Assembly (NCBI GenBank): GCA_002773975.1
Contig: PEZR01000179.1
Coordinates: 1 to 19,847 of the forward strand
DNA from: Bdellovibrio sp. CG10_big_fil_rev_8_21_14_0_10_47_8
GTDB lineage: Bacteria; Bdellovibrionota; Bdellovibrionia; Bdellovibrionales; Bdellovibrionaceae
DNA length: 19,847 nt
Direction of reading: 5' to 3'
Of the stretch, positions 1 to 7,163 are shown one piece after another; position 1 is the first letter of the stretch; each line of letters opens with the position of its first letter. The position numbers and the translations under genes are program-made. The notes beneath the pieces are model-generated. The model was not told where the DNA came from. It ran no database searches and saw nothing but the letters and a program-made list of their open reading frames with translations.

Positions 1-210
1 CATGGCGCGGGTTTCTTGGTTTAAGGGGTGGGCAATGTCGCGAAATTGGCCGTCTTTGCGTTTTTTGCTGGGCATGGCGACGAAAAGTCCACTTGGGCCC
101 TGGATAACCTTGAGATCGCGAATAACGAAACAGTCATCCAGAGTGATCGAGACATAAGCTTTAAGACGCTCTTCGTTCACGGGAAAGATTTTTACTTCGG
201 TGATTTTCAT
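1..210 (-). CDS. spoVG: SpoVG family regulator, N-terminal 70 residues (runs off the window start)
   Basis: SpoVG proteins are small site-specific nucleic-acid-binding regulators, first known from septation and sporulation in Bacillus but widespread elsewhere. Reading the minus strand from the ATG at 210 gives an unbroken 70-residue N-terminus that matches the family closely. It opens MKITEVKIFPV, continues with LKAYVSITLDDCFVIRDLKV, then GPSGLFVAMPSKK and FRDIAHPLN, which are the most conserved blocks of the family. An AAGGA-like ribosome binding site lies about 8 bases upstream of the ATG. SpoVG proteins are usually about 85-100 residues, so most of the protein is here and the C-terminus lies beyond the window. 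It is on the same strand as degP, with 182 bases between them and a possible terminator in that gap, so it probably has its own promoter; I could not pick one with confidence. What it regulates cannot be told from this window. Confidence 0.93.
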   Translation of the reverse strand, partial: MKITEVKIFPVNEERLKAYVSITLDDCFVIRDLKVIQGPSGLFVAMPSKKRKDGQFRDIAHPLNQETRAM

Positions 211-339
211 TGTGCGATCCTTTGTTGAAAACACGCCTGCCTATTCTGATCGGCTTTTTTGCGGAAAGCTTGAGACCTTTGTCGAGGCCTGAAATATTCA
301 CACAAAAAACATCAATAAAATCAAATATCTATAAGGCAG

Positions 340-366
340 GACGAAAGCCTCACTTTGACTTTCGTC
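340..366 (-). terminator. Possible degP terminator hairpin
   Basis: A perfect 8-bp inverted repeat (GACGAAAG and CTTTCGTC) flanks an 11-base loop, 26 bases beyond the degP stop codon. Its position suits a transcription terminator for the minus-strand degP transcript. The bases after the stem are only weakly T-rich (CTGCCTTATAG), so intrinsic termination is uncertain; it could instead be a 3'-end stabilising hairpin. Confidence 0.4.
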
Positions 367-392
367 GGGGTTCTTAAAGTCGAGGTTAAGGT

Positions 393-1853
393 CTATTCCT
401 CCGAGATCACGATGATCACGAAGGCCCCATCTCTATTGATCCGAAAGGTGTTGGTGCCACTCTTGAGCTGGCGTAAGGCCTCTTTGGTGGAGCCTACGGC
501 CTTGCGATTGACCTCAACCAGGATATCACCGGGCAAAAGACCCGCAATTTCCGCCTTGCTGTTGGGTTGAATTTCCAACACCACGGGGTGTTTGCCAATC
601 CCCCGAGTATCAAGATTGAAATCTCGTTTTACTTGATCGCTCATCTCAGTGATCGAAAACCCCAGGTTGTAGGGCAGCTGTTCGCTTGCATATTTTTTTC
701 GGGGCTGAGCGCGGGGAGAGCTGGTGCGAGTGGGCTCTGGTCGATCGCTGATCGCAAGTTCAATGCTCTTGGTTTTGCCCTCGCGAATGAATTTGGCCTT
801 GGCTCGACCACCGATTTTGCTATCTGAAACGGCATCGACCAAATCTCGAACCGAGCTGATTTTACGTCCATTGAAATCAATGATCACATCATAGGGTTTA
901 ATGCCAGCTTTGGCGGCGGGACCTCGTGGGTCTACGCTGGTGATCAGTGCCCCGCTGGGCTCTTTCAGCCCCAGATACATCGCGGCTTGTGGGTTGAGAT
1001 CATCCAATCCCACACCAATGTAGCCCTTGCGAATTTTTCCGTCTTTTTCCAATTCAGGAATAATTTTTTTCACCTCATCAATCGGGATTGCAAAACCAAT
1101 TCCTTGGGCTCTGGCGTCGATCGCCGAGTTCACGCCGATCACTTGACCTTTCATGTTGACCAAGGGGCCGCCGGAATTTCCGGGATTGATCGGGGCATCT
1201 GTTTGAATGAGCGGAAATTTATTGATCTCACCAATCTCTCGCCCCTTGGCAGAGATAATTCCTTTGGTCATGGTGTGGCCTTGGCCAAAGGGATTTCCGA
1301 ACGCGGCCACCCATTCACCGACGGCAAGGTCATTCGAGCTTCCCAACTGAACCATCGGTAGTTTTTCTTTGCTCTCGATTTTAATCAAAGCAATATCTGT
1401 TCGATCATCAGAGCCAATTAATTTGGCCTCTAACAGGTCGGCGGATTTTTCAGAAAGCTGCACCTGGATGACATCGGCCCCGGCGATGACGTGATTGTTG
1501 GTGACGATCAAACCATCGTCGCGAATCAGAAACCCAGTTCCCAAGGACTGCACGGGCCGGAGAGTTTGGGGCTGCATCTGAATACCGTACATCTGTTGAA
1601 GCATATCGAAGAATGGATCTTGAGGACCACGGAATCTTTGTTTTGGCATCGTGGTCGTCGAGATATTAACCACCGCTGGGTTGATGAGTTTCGCGAGCTC
1701 GACAAAAGCATTGGCCGGCAAAGGATCGCCAAACTTAAGAAGGGGAAGCGCCGTTGCTTTAGCAGGACTCGAAGATTTCTGGGCCAAAGCCATGTTGGGA
1801 TTCCAGAAAAAAATTGTCAGCAGCACAGAACTCAAAAAAACAAATCGCTTCAT
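393..1853 (-). CDS. degP: DegP/HtrA-type periplasmic serine endoprotease with two PDZ domains
   Basis: This is an exported serine protease of the HtrA (S1C) family that degrades or refolds damaged proteins in the periplasm. The 486-residue protein has a signal peptide at residues 1-25 ending ALAQ, then a trypsin-like domain with the full triad: H121 in TNNHVIAG, D153 in DRTDIALI and S227 in PGNSGGP. PDZ1 covers about residues 278-370 and PDZ2 about 397-485, the DegP/DegQ arrangement, and the length is normal. A segment around residues 70-100 resembles the LA loop that controls oligomer state in DegP. I chose the ATG at 1853 because GGAGGT lies just upstream; a TTG five codons further out is in frame but less convincing. 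The gene follows a DUF1844 gene on the same strand after about 130 bases. DegP is often under envelope-stress control, but I could not identify such a promoter here. DegQ or MucD would be equally acceptable names. Confidence 0.95.
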   Translation of the reverse strand: MKRFVFLSSVLLTIFFWNPNMALAQKSSSPAKATALPLLKFGDPLPANAFVELAKLINPAVVNISTTTMPKQRFRGPQDPFFDMLQQMYGIQMQPQTLRPVQSLGTGFLIRDDGLIVTNNHVIAGADVIQVQLSEKSADLLEAKLIGSDDRTDIALIKIESKEKLPMVQLGSSNDLAVGEWVAAFGNPFGQGHTMTKGIISAKGREIGEINKFPLIQTDAPINPGNSGGPLVNMKGQVIGVNSAIDARAQGIGFAIPIDEVKKIIPELEKDGKIRKGYIGVGLDDLNPQAAMYLGLKEPSGALITSVDPRGPAAKAGIKPYDVIIDFNGRKISSVRDLVDAVSDSKIGGRAKAKFIREGKTKSIELAISDRPEPTRTSSPRAQPRKKYASEQLPYNLGFSITEMSDQVKRDFNLDTRGIGKHPVVLEIQPNSKAEIAGLLPGDILVEVNRKAVGSTKEALRQLKSGTNTFRINRDGAFVIIVISEE

Positions 1854-1986
1854 GGAAACCTCCGTCAATAGTCAGTGAGGACGTTATGCCCTCTCATTTT
1901 GGGCAGGAATCCGAGAAGGTCAATGGTGTTAAAAAAATTTAATTTCGCTTTGAGATTATTTTTATTTACTGGGCGCCAGGGGGCGT

Positions 1987-2235
1987 TTATTTCTCAGCGA
2001 CAAACTTCATTTGCAAGTCACTGATGACGGACTCCATAAAACGCTGCTCGTCAGCGCTCAGGTTGCCTTTTGTTTTTTCTTTTAACATCAACAAGAGATC
2101 AATGTTGAACTTTGCCATGTCTTTATCTTTTTGTACGTTCCCGGACTGAGGATCAGGAGCTAGACCCAAGGCCATTGCGGCGCTGGAGGCAATCGACATG
2201 GTCAAGACTGAAAAAGTGGCTTCAAGTTTCTGCAT
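1987..2235 (-). CDS. DUF1844 family small protein
   Basis: An 82-residue protein matching the DUF1844 family, which has no established function. The family hallmarks are visible: an N-terminal segment resembling a membrane or signal helix (FSVLTMSIASSAAMALG), then APDP, then the conserved block FNIDLLLMLKEKTKGNL with a helical end carrying ESVISDLQMKFV. The N-terminus looks like a signal peptide, but in this family it is part of the conserved domain, so export should not be assumed. I chose the ATG at 2235 because it has an AAAGGA ribosome binding site about 8 bases upstream and matches the family start. A longer in-frame reading would run into the end of the preceding gene. It lies 34 bases after the M48-like gene on the same strand, so the two are probably co-transcribed. 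It may act with that membrane protein, but this rests only on position. Confidence 0.87.
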   Translation of the reverse strand: MQKLEATFSVLTMSIASSAAMALGLAPDPQSGNVQKDKDMAKFNIDLLLMLKEKTKGNLSADEQRFMESVISDLQMKFVAEK

Positions 2236-2269
2236 TGGTAAGTCCTTTCTTAGTAAGCTAGAGCATTGC

Positions 2270-3160
2270 TCAAAGTGGGTAGGTTCCCACCAGTCGTCGT
2301 AGACGATTTTCAATTTTTGGATGGCTAATAAAAAACCAGTTCGAATCTCTCAGGCCTTCGGGATTAACCGCAAATAAATAATGGGTGCAGGGGAGTGGAT
2401 CCAACGGCAAAGTCTGGCAGTAAGAATCCATTTTCCAAAGAGCTGTGGCCAAAGCCTTTCGATCTCTGAGCAATGAAGCTGCGAGGTCATCGACTTCGAA
2501 AAAACTGCGGTCTGCCATGGTCAAACGAATCATCAGCCAGGCCAGTGGACATAAGAGATGATGAAAAGGATTTTGCAGAGGGCTTTTTCTGACCCAGTTC
2601 AGAGGCCAAGAGGTGTCGAGAACCTGAGACAAACCAACTAAAGCGCTGGCCAAAGTGCTAGCAACGCCAATTCGAAATCGATCCATGACACGCAGATGGC
2701 AGATTTGATGAACTAAGACAGCTTCAATTTCATCTTTGGTCAGATTTTGCAAAAGACCCGATGACAACGCGATCGCTGCGCGATGCCCAGGGCGCCCCAA
2801 GGAAAATGCAATCGCCGATGGGTGCTCCCAGATGTAAAGTGTGGGGGCGATCACTCCGGTTTTTTCCGCGTATTTTTGCAAAAGGGTATTGAGGCCCCAA
2901 GAATCCTGGCCCTCCATGCGGCGAGCGTTAAATTTTTGCAGCAATTGAGGGGTCGAGAAAAAAAAGACGAGCAAGTTCAAAGACACCGAAGCTAAAAATC
3001 CAAGAAAAAGCCCTGGTCGTCCGCCAAGATGGTAACCGATAAAAAGTTGCCCCAAAGCCAAAACTCCCAGAAACAACCAGACCTTCAGGGACACACGCGT
3101 CACCGGAAAGGGATAGATGGAAAAATCGGGATGATGGGGGCGCAAGGAGGAATTGTTCAT
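2270..3160 (-). CDS. HtpX-like M48 family membrane protein, probably catalytically inactive
   Basis: The protein has the layout of HtpX-type M48 metallopeptidases, which cleave misfolded inner-membrane proteins. Two transmembrane helices lie near residues 27-70. Then come the family-like segments PTLYIWEHPSAIAFSLG and AIALSSGLLQNLTKDEIEAV, two more hydrophobic segments, and a C-terminal SHPKIENRLRRL box that matches the usual SHPxxxxRixrL. The zinc motif HExxH reads HQICH (VLVHQICHL): the catalytic Glu is Gln, coded CAA. Downstream, the usual ExxAD motif that supplies the third zinc ligand reads FFEVD, so the ligand Glu is Phe. Both changes sit in an otherwise intact frame, which argues against simple decay. 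I infer a pseudoprotease that may bind unfolded membrane proteins or regulate a partner. The ATG at 3160 is used; an in-frame GTG at 3175 is a possible alternative, and neither has a strong ribosome binding site. It is divergent from the moxR operon. Confidence 0.8.
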   Translation of the reverse strand: MNNSSLRPHHPDFSIYPFPVTRVSLKVWLFLGVLALGQLFIGYHLGGRPGLFLGFLASVSLNLLVFFFSTPQLLQKFNARRMEGQDSWGLNTLLQKYAEKTGVIAPTLYIWEHPSAIAFSLGRPGHRAAIALSSGLLQNLTKDEIEAVLVHQICHLRVMDRFRIGVASTLASALVGLSQVLDTSWPLNWVRKSPLQNPFHHLLCPLAWLMIRLTMADRSFFEVDDLAASLLRDRKALATALWKMDSYCQTLPLDPLPCTHYLFAVNPEGLRDSNWFFISHPKIENRLRRLVGTYPL

Positions 3161-3175
3161 AGGTTGCTGCCACAC

Positions 3176-3368
3176 ATTCTCACTAAGGCCTCATTTCAAT
3201 CAAGGACTTTGGTCCCAGGAACAAAGCGATAGTGCACCAAACGATGGCCTCGAAATCAAGAAATTGTTTTGCTTTGCATCAAGTGGTGAGCTTCCGCCAT
3301 TTCAGGAAGAGACTAAAGAGCAAGCTATCTGAATCATTGTCGATCACTGGTCATCATGGAGGCTCTTC
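3176..3368. promoter_or_regulatory. Divergent intergenic region between the M48-like gene and the moxR/bat operon
   Basis: About 190 bases separate two divergently transcribed units, so promoters for both should lie here. I see no clear sigma-70 -35/-10 pair on either strand and no strong operator. Weak short inverted repeats are present (for example CTTCC/GGAAG near 3292-3310) but they are no better than chance. Any small open frame here lacks family resemblance. Confidence 0.4.
3358..3362 (+). promoter_or_regulatory. Ribosome binding site that decides the moxR start
   Basis: GGAGG sits 6 bases before the GTG at 3369. The in-frame ATG at 3384 has only a weaker GGAAG at about 8 bases. This favours initiation at the GTG, although the ATG remains possible. 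Confidence 0.55.
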
Positions 3369-4358
3369 GTGGAAGTGGATATCATGGCGCTCAACGCCGC
3401 AATCAAACAAGAAAGTCAATTTGTCGACCGAATGCTGGCCGAGGTCAGTAAATCCGTTGTCGGACAAAAGGAAATGGTCGAAGGAATTCTGATGGGACTT
3501 TTGACTGGAGGGCACGTGTTGTTGGAAGGGGTGCCGGGTTTGGCCAAAACGCTGACCATCTCCACGGTTTCAAAGACCATCTCTTTGGATTTTCAAAGAA
3601 TTCAATTCACGCCAGATCTTTTGCCAACAGATTTGATTGGAACCATGATTTTCAATCCCAAGTCAGGAGAATTCGTCCCAAGACAAGGGCCCATTTTTAC
3701 CAACATTGTCTTGGCCGATGAGATCAACCGAGCGCCGGCGAAGGTTCAGTCCGCGTTGCTCGAAGCCATGGCGGAAAAACAAGTCACGATTGGTGAGCAG
3801 TCCTACAAGCTCGAAACTCCATTCTTGGTGCTGGCGACACAAAATCCCTTGGAGCAAGAGGGAACTTATCCGCTGCCAGAAGCGCAGATGGATCGTTTCA
3901 TGTTCAAGGTCCATGTTGGTTATCCAAATAAAACCGAAGAGCTAGAGATCGTCAACCGCATGGGCAGAAATGAAAAGCCGGACATCCAATCTGTGATTAC
4001 AAAAGAAGATCTGTTGCGAGCGTCTGAGCGTGTGGATCAAATTTACGTCGACAATAAAGTTAAAAATTACATCGTTGAAATCGTCATGGCTTCTCGAAAA
4101 CCGGCGGAGCACGGATTGTCTTCGATCGCGAATCTTTTGTCCGTCGGAGGGTCGCCCCGGGCCAGCATTAGCTTAATTCGTGCGGCCAAGGCCCATGCCT
4201 TTTTGCGGGGCCGAGGTTATGTGACTGCCGAGGACATTAAAGCCATTGCCTATAATGTTCTTCGTCACCGCTTGATTTTGACCTACGAGGCGGAAGCCGA
4301 AAATGTGAAGACCGATGATATCATCAAAGAAATCTTAGGATCGATCGAGGTGCCATGA
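3369..4358 (+). CDS. moxR: MoxR family AAA+ ATPase
   Basis: MoxR ATPases are chaperone-like AAA+ proteins that usually act on or with the VWA proteins encoded beside them. The 329-residue protein has a Walker A motif GVPGLAKT at residues 54-61, a Walker B VLADEIN at 114-120, sensor-1 in ATQNP with N159, the family motif EGTYPLPEAQMDRF at 164-177, and a sensor-2 region GSPRAS at 261-266. The length is normal and all nucleotide-binding residues are present. The start is the GTG at 3369, supported by GGAGG six bases upstream; starting at the ATG at 3384 would remove five residues. It is the first gene of the bat operon, one base before the DUF58 gene, which implies coupled translation. By analogy it would supply ATP-driven remodelling for the DUF58/BatA/BatB VWA proteins. 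The family name comes from methanol dehydrogenase maturation, but nothing here suggests methylotrophy. Confidence 0.95.
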   Translation: MEVDIMALNAAIKQESQFVDRMLAEVSKSVVGQKEMVEGILMGLLTGGHVLLEGVPGLAKTLTISTVSKTISLDFQRIQFTPDLLPTDLIGTMIFNPKSGEFVPRQGPIFTNIVLADEINRAPAKVQSALLEAMAEKQVTIGEQSYKLETPFLVLATQNPLEQEGTYPLPEAQMDRFMFKVHVGYPNKTEELEIVNRMGRNEKPDIQSVITKEDLLRASERVDQIYVDNKVKNYIVEIVMASRKPAEHGLSSIANLLSVGGSPRASISLIRAAKAHAFLRGRGYVTAEDIKAIAYNVLRHRLILTYEAEAENVKTDDIIKEILGSIEVP

Positions 4359-4359
4359 A

Positions 4360-5235
4360 GTGTCTTTGCCAGCGGAAATTCTTAAAAAGGTCAAACTCAT
4401 AGAGATCAGCACCCGGAAGATGGTGAACAACCAATTTGCTGGCGAGTATCATACCTTGTTTAAAGGGCAGGGGATGACCTTTTCGGATTTTCGGGAGTAC
4501 GTGCCGGGGGATGACGTTCGCACGATCTCTTGGGCGCTGACGGCGAGAACGGGCAAAACGTACATCAAGAAGTTTGATGAAGAGCGAGAGCTCACGGTGA
4601 TGCTGGCGGTGGATGTCAGTGGTTCCTCTGATTTTGGGACCGGTCAGTATTTTAAGGGCGAGGTCATGATCCATGTCGCAGCTCTTATTGCGTTTAGCGC
4701 GATTAAAAATAAGGACCAGGTGGGATTGCTTTTGTTCTCTGATCAGGTCGAGCACTATGTGCCGCCCGGCAAGGGGCGAGGCCATGTTCACCGCATTTTA
4801 CGAGACCTTTATTATTACCGGCCTCACAGTCGCAAAACTAAAATTTCTGTCGGTATGGATTACTTGCAAGGAGTTTTAAAAAAACGAGCTGCGGTCTTTG
4901 TGATTAGCGATTTTATGGACGAAAATTTTGATCGCAGTTTGCGACTTTTGGGTCGAAAGCATGACGTTGCGGCATTGGTGGTTCGAGATCAGGCGGAATC
5001 TAAAATCCCTGATCTGGGTGTGGTTGAACTGCAAGATGCTGAGACCGGAGAAATCAAAACCGTCGATACCAGCTCCGTTTCGTTCAGACATCAGATGGAA
5101 AAAGAGCTTCTTCGGCAAAAAGAAAATCGGGACAAACGACTGCGACAGTCGCAGGTTTCTCGGGTGGATCTTGATTCCAAAGGGGATTATGTGACGCCTT
5201 TGATACAATTTTTCCAAACTCGAAAGCGACGTTAA
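4360..5235 (+). CDS. DUF58 protein with von Willebrand factor A-like fold
   Basis: DUF58 proteins are cytoplasmic VWA-like partners of MoxR ATPases. The 291-residue protein shows the DUF58 signature at residues 43-77: DFREYVPGDDVRTISWALTA, then RTG and KKFDEERE. A MIDAS metal site follows as D85-x-S87-G-S89 in VDVSGSS, with a further Asp in VISDFMD around residue 184. No signal peptide or transmembrane segment is visible, so it should be soluble and cytosolic. It starts with GTG one base after the moxR stop and has GAGG about 9 bases upstream. Its TAA stop is followed by one codon and then the ATG of the next gene in the same reading frame. It would be the first VWA client of MoxR in the module. 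The exact biochemical role of the family is not established. Confidence 0.92.
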   Translation: MSLPAEILKKVKLIEISTRKMVNNQFAGEYHTLFKGQGMTFSDFREYVPGDDVRTISWALTARTGKTYIKKFDEERELTVMLAVDVSGSSDFGTGQYFKGEVMIHVAALIAFSAIKNKDQVGLLLFSDQVEHYVPPGKGRGHVHRILRDLYYYRPHSRKTKISVGMDYLQGVLKKRAAVFVISDFMDENFDRSLRLLGRKHDVAALVVRDQAESKIPDLGVVELQDAETGEIKTVDTSSVSFRHQMEKELLRQKENRDKRLRQSQVSRVDLDSKGDYVTPLIQFFQTRKRR

Positions 5236-5238
5236 GGT

Positions 5239-6156
5239 ATGGCAACGATTCCATGTGATGTTGACCTTTCAGTGCCGGGAACCAGTGACGCACCAGCCGG
5301 TCTAACCGTGGGGCAGGTTTTTCTGCTTCATTGCAAAGGCGAGTGGCCCCAGGGTTTTGACCCAAAAGCAATGGAGCTGCGTTTGGATTCTCAGGATCAG
5401 CACAAGTTAAAAATTTTGGATCTGCAATTTGTCTCCAAGGAAGAGGCCACTCTGCAAGTGACCAGCTATCGGCCAGGAGAGCATCAGCTCAAAGCCGTAC
5501 AATTGGTGGACGCTGGTCGTTCAGTGGTTTTGGGGGACCTATCCTTTACCGTTCAATCGGTGATTGATCCCAAAGACCCACCCAAAGAACCCCTTGGTCC
5601 CCAGGGGCCTGTCGGTTTTCATTTCCCAATTTGGTATTGGATTGTTTTGGTCTCGGTTCTGCTTTCAGTAATGGCCGCTTTGATTATTAAAATTCGCGCC
5701 CGAGCGCAAAAAAAGAAATTATTGGCGTCGATGCATTTAGACCAGTGGGCATCGACACCCTCGGCGCAGTTTTATCAAACCCTGCGGCGATTGCAAAGAG
5801 CCCATGTATTTCTGTCCGGAGGCGAAGCCACTCCGGCTCAGGCCCAAATTGTCGTCGATGAACTGCAAGAAGCTTTTCGGCTTTATCTCGCTCGGCTTTA
5901 TCTGATTCCCACGCTGGCGTGGGGAGATAAAAAGATTTTACGGGATCTGAAGAAAAACCATTCAGAGGTCAATGAACATTTTGGTGAAGAGCTGCGGAAA
6001 GCCTTGGCAGAGCTTCAAAGAGCTCAGACGGATGCTGCCAAGGGGAAAAGCATGACGGCCAAGGACTGTGAGCAGCTTTTGGCTCTGTTACGTAAGCAGG
6101 TCGATCATCTGGAAGCTTTTGAAAATTCCAGAAAAAAATCAGAGGGGGGGCGATGA
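5239..6156 (+). CDS. DUF4381-like bat operon membrane protein with an enlarged N-terminal domain
   Basis: A 305-residue protein in the operon slot usually held by a DUF4381 protein. Residues 1-108 look like a beta-rich, possibly Ig-like domain. A proline-rich linker (about 109-125) leads to one transmembrane helix at about 130-152, introduced by FHFPIWYW, which resembles the PxxWW lead-in of DUF4381. The next residues are strongly basic (KIRARAQKKK), so the helical C-terminal half should be cytoplasmic and the N-terminal domain periplasmic. No cleavable signal peptide precedes that domain, which is unusual for a segment of over 100 residues. The only nearby ribosome binding site is AAGG one base before the ATG, overlapping the DUF58 stop, so translation probably depends on re-initiation after DUF58. 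The last four bases overlap the batA start (ATGA). The family assignment rests on position and overall layout more than on strong sequence identity. Confidence 0.75.
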   Translation: MATIPCDVDLSVPGTSDAPAGLTVGQVFLLHCKGEWPQGFDPKAMELRLDSQDQHKLKILDLQFVSKEEATLQVTSYRPGEHQLKAVQLVDAGRSVVLGDLSFTVQSVIDPKDPPKEPLGPQGPVGFHFPIWYWIVLVSVLLSVMAALIIKIRARAQKKKLLASMHLDQWASTPSAQFYQTLRRLQRAHVFLSGGEATPAQAQIVVDELQEAFRLYLARLYLIPTLAWGDKKILRDLKKNHSEVNEHFGEELRKALAELQRAQTDAAKGKSMTAKDCEQLLALLRKQVDHLEAFENSRKKSEGGR

Positions 6157-7163
6157 GTTTTCATTCGCCCGAGGCCTTTTGGTTGATTCTTTTGTTGATT
6201 GGCGCAATTGGCTGGAGCCTTTGGAGTCGCCAGAAAAAACAGGCCAGCTTGTTGTTCTCTCAGGTCCATCTTTTTTCTCATGTTGGTGCGACAATGCGGG
6301 TTCGTTTGATGTTCTTGCCAATTGCCTTGAAGGGCCTGGCGTTGATCTTTGCAATCATCGCGTTGGCGAGACCTCAGCAGTCGGATACACGGGTTAAAAA
6401 AAATGTTGAAGGAATTGATATCATGATCGCCCTGGATATCTCTGACTCCATGTTGATCGAGGATATGAAACCTTTGAATCGGTTGGAGGCGGCAAAACAG
6501 ACCATCAAAAGTTTCGTGGCGAAACGATCCAGCGATCGCATTGGAGTTGTGATTTTTGCCGGAGAGTCCTTCACTCTGGTTCCGTTGACCTTGGATTATC
6601 CTCTGTTGCTTGGTCGTATGGATGAGGTCACGACAGCTCAGCAAGCTCATATCAAAGACGGAACAGCCATCGGCATCGCCTTGGCCAATGCCTCGGGCAA
6701 ACTCAAAGAATCGACGGCGAAAAGTCGAGTGGTCATTTTTATGACTGACGGGGAAAATAACTCGGGAACCATTGATCCCGAAACCGCTCTTGAGATCGCC
6801 AAAGGTTATGGTCTTAAAATTTATTCCATTGGTGTCGGTCGTGATGGTCCCACCCGTATTCCGGTCATGCAGCGAGATGTCTTTGGCAACAAAGTCAAAA
6901 CCTACCAACCTTTTGAATCCACTGTGAACGAGGATTTATTGGTTCGAATGGCCAAAGAGACCGGTGGAAGGTATTTTAGAGCTTCCAAGGAAGATTCGTT
7001 GCAAGGAGTTTTCAATGACATTGATCAACTGGAAAAAACAAAAATAGATGTCAATAAATACACCCGGTACACCGAATTGTTTAAAACATATCTCTTGATG
7101 GCGATGATCACGTATCTGGTGGCGCTGCTCCTCGAGCGAACTTGGCTGCGGAGGACTCCATAA
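6153..7163 (+). CDS. batA: BatA, inner-membrane VWA protein
   Basis: BatA is a membrane-anchored VWA protein of the Bacteroides aerotolerance-type operon. The 336-residue protein has hydrophobic segments at about 7-24 and 52-71, the second ending in the family motif ALARPQ. A periplasm- or cytosol-facing VWA domain follows with a complete MIDAS: D95-x-S97-x-S99 in ALDISDSM, T171 in DGTAIG and D199 in FMTDGEN. A C-terminal transmembrane helix spans about 313-330. The length and topology are typical. The ATG overlaps the stop of the preceding gene as ATGA, and a GAGGGGGG run just upstream is a strong ribosome binding site. The gene ends one base into batB (TAATG). BatA and BatB are paralogues and probably act together in one complex. 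The function of the family is not settled beyond links to oxidative or envelope stress tolerance and motility in a few species. Confidence 0.93.
   Translation: MSFHSPEAFWLILLLIGAIGWSLWSRQKKQASLLFSQVHLFSHVGATMRVRLMFLPIALKGLALIFAIIALARPQQSDTRVKKNVEGIDIMIALDISDSMLIEDMKPLNRLEAAKQTIKSFVAKRSSDRIGVVIFAGESFTLVPLTLDYPLLLGRMDEVTTAQQAHIKDGTAIGIALANASGKLKESTAKSRVVIFMTDGENNSGTIDPETALEIAKGYGLKIYSIGVGRDGPTRIPVMQRDVFGNKVKTYQPFESTVNEDLLVRMAKETGGRYFRASKEDSLQGVFNDIDQLEKTKIDVNKYTRYTELFKTYLLMAMITYLVALLLERTWLRRTP

Noticed and set aside
1491..1871. 126-residue open frame on the plus strand opposite degP
   Set aside because: It lies antisense to well-conserved catalytic-domain coding sequence, shows no recognisable domain, and its composition is that of a shadow frame.
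1854..1986. Terminator or stress promoter between the DUF1844 gene and degP
   Set aside because: A GGCGCC-centred short hairpin and a TTGACC hexamer are present, but there is no adjacent T-run on the minus strand and no acceptable -10 at 16-18 bases. The evidence is too weak to list.
3232..3492. 86-residue plus-strand frame in the divergent region running into moxR
   Set aside because: It overlaps moxR in another frame, lacks a ribosome binding site and any family features, and looks like chance.
6105..6908. 267-residue open frame on the minus strand opposite batA
   Set aside because: Antisense to the conserved BatA VWA domain with no recognisable motif; batA has an excellent start, ribosome binding site and family match.
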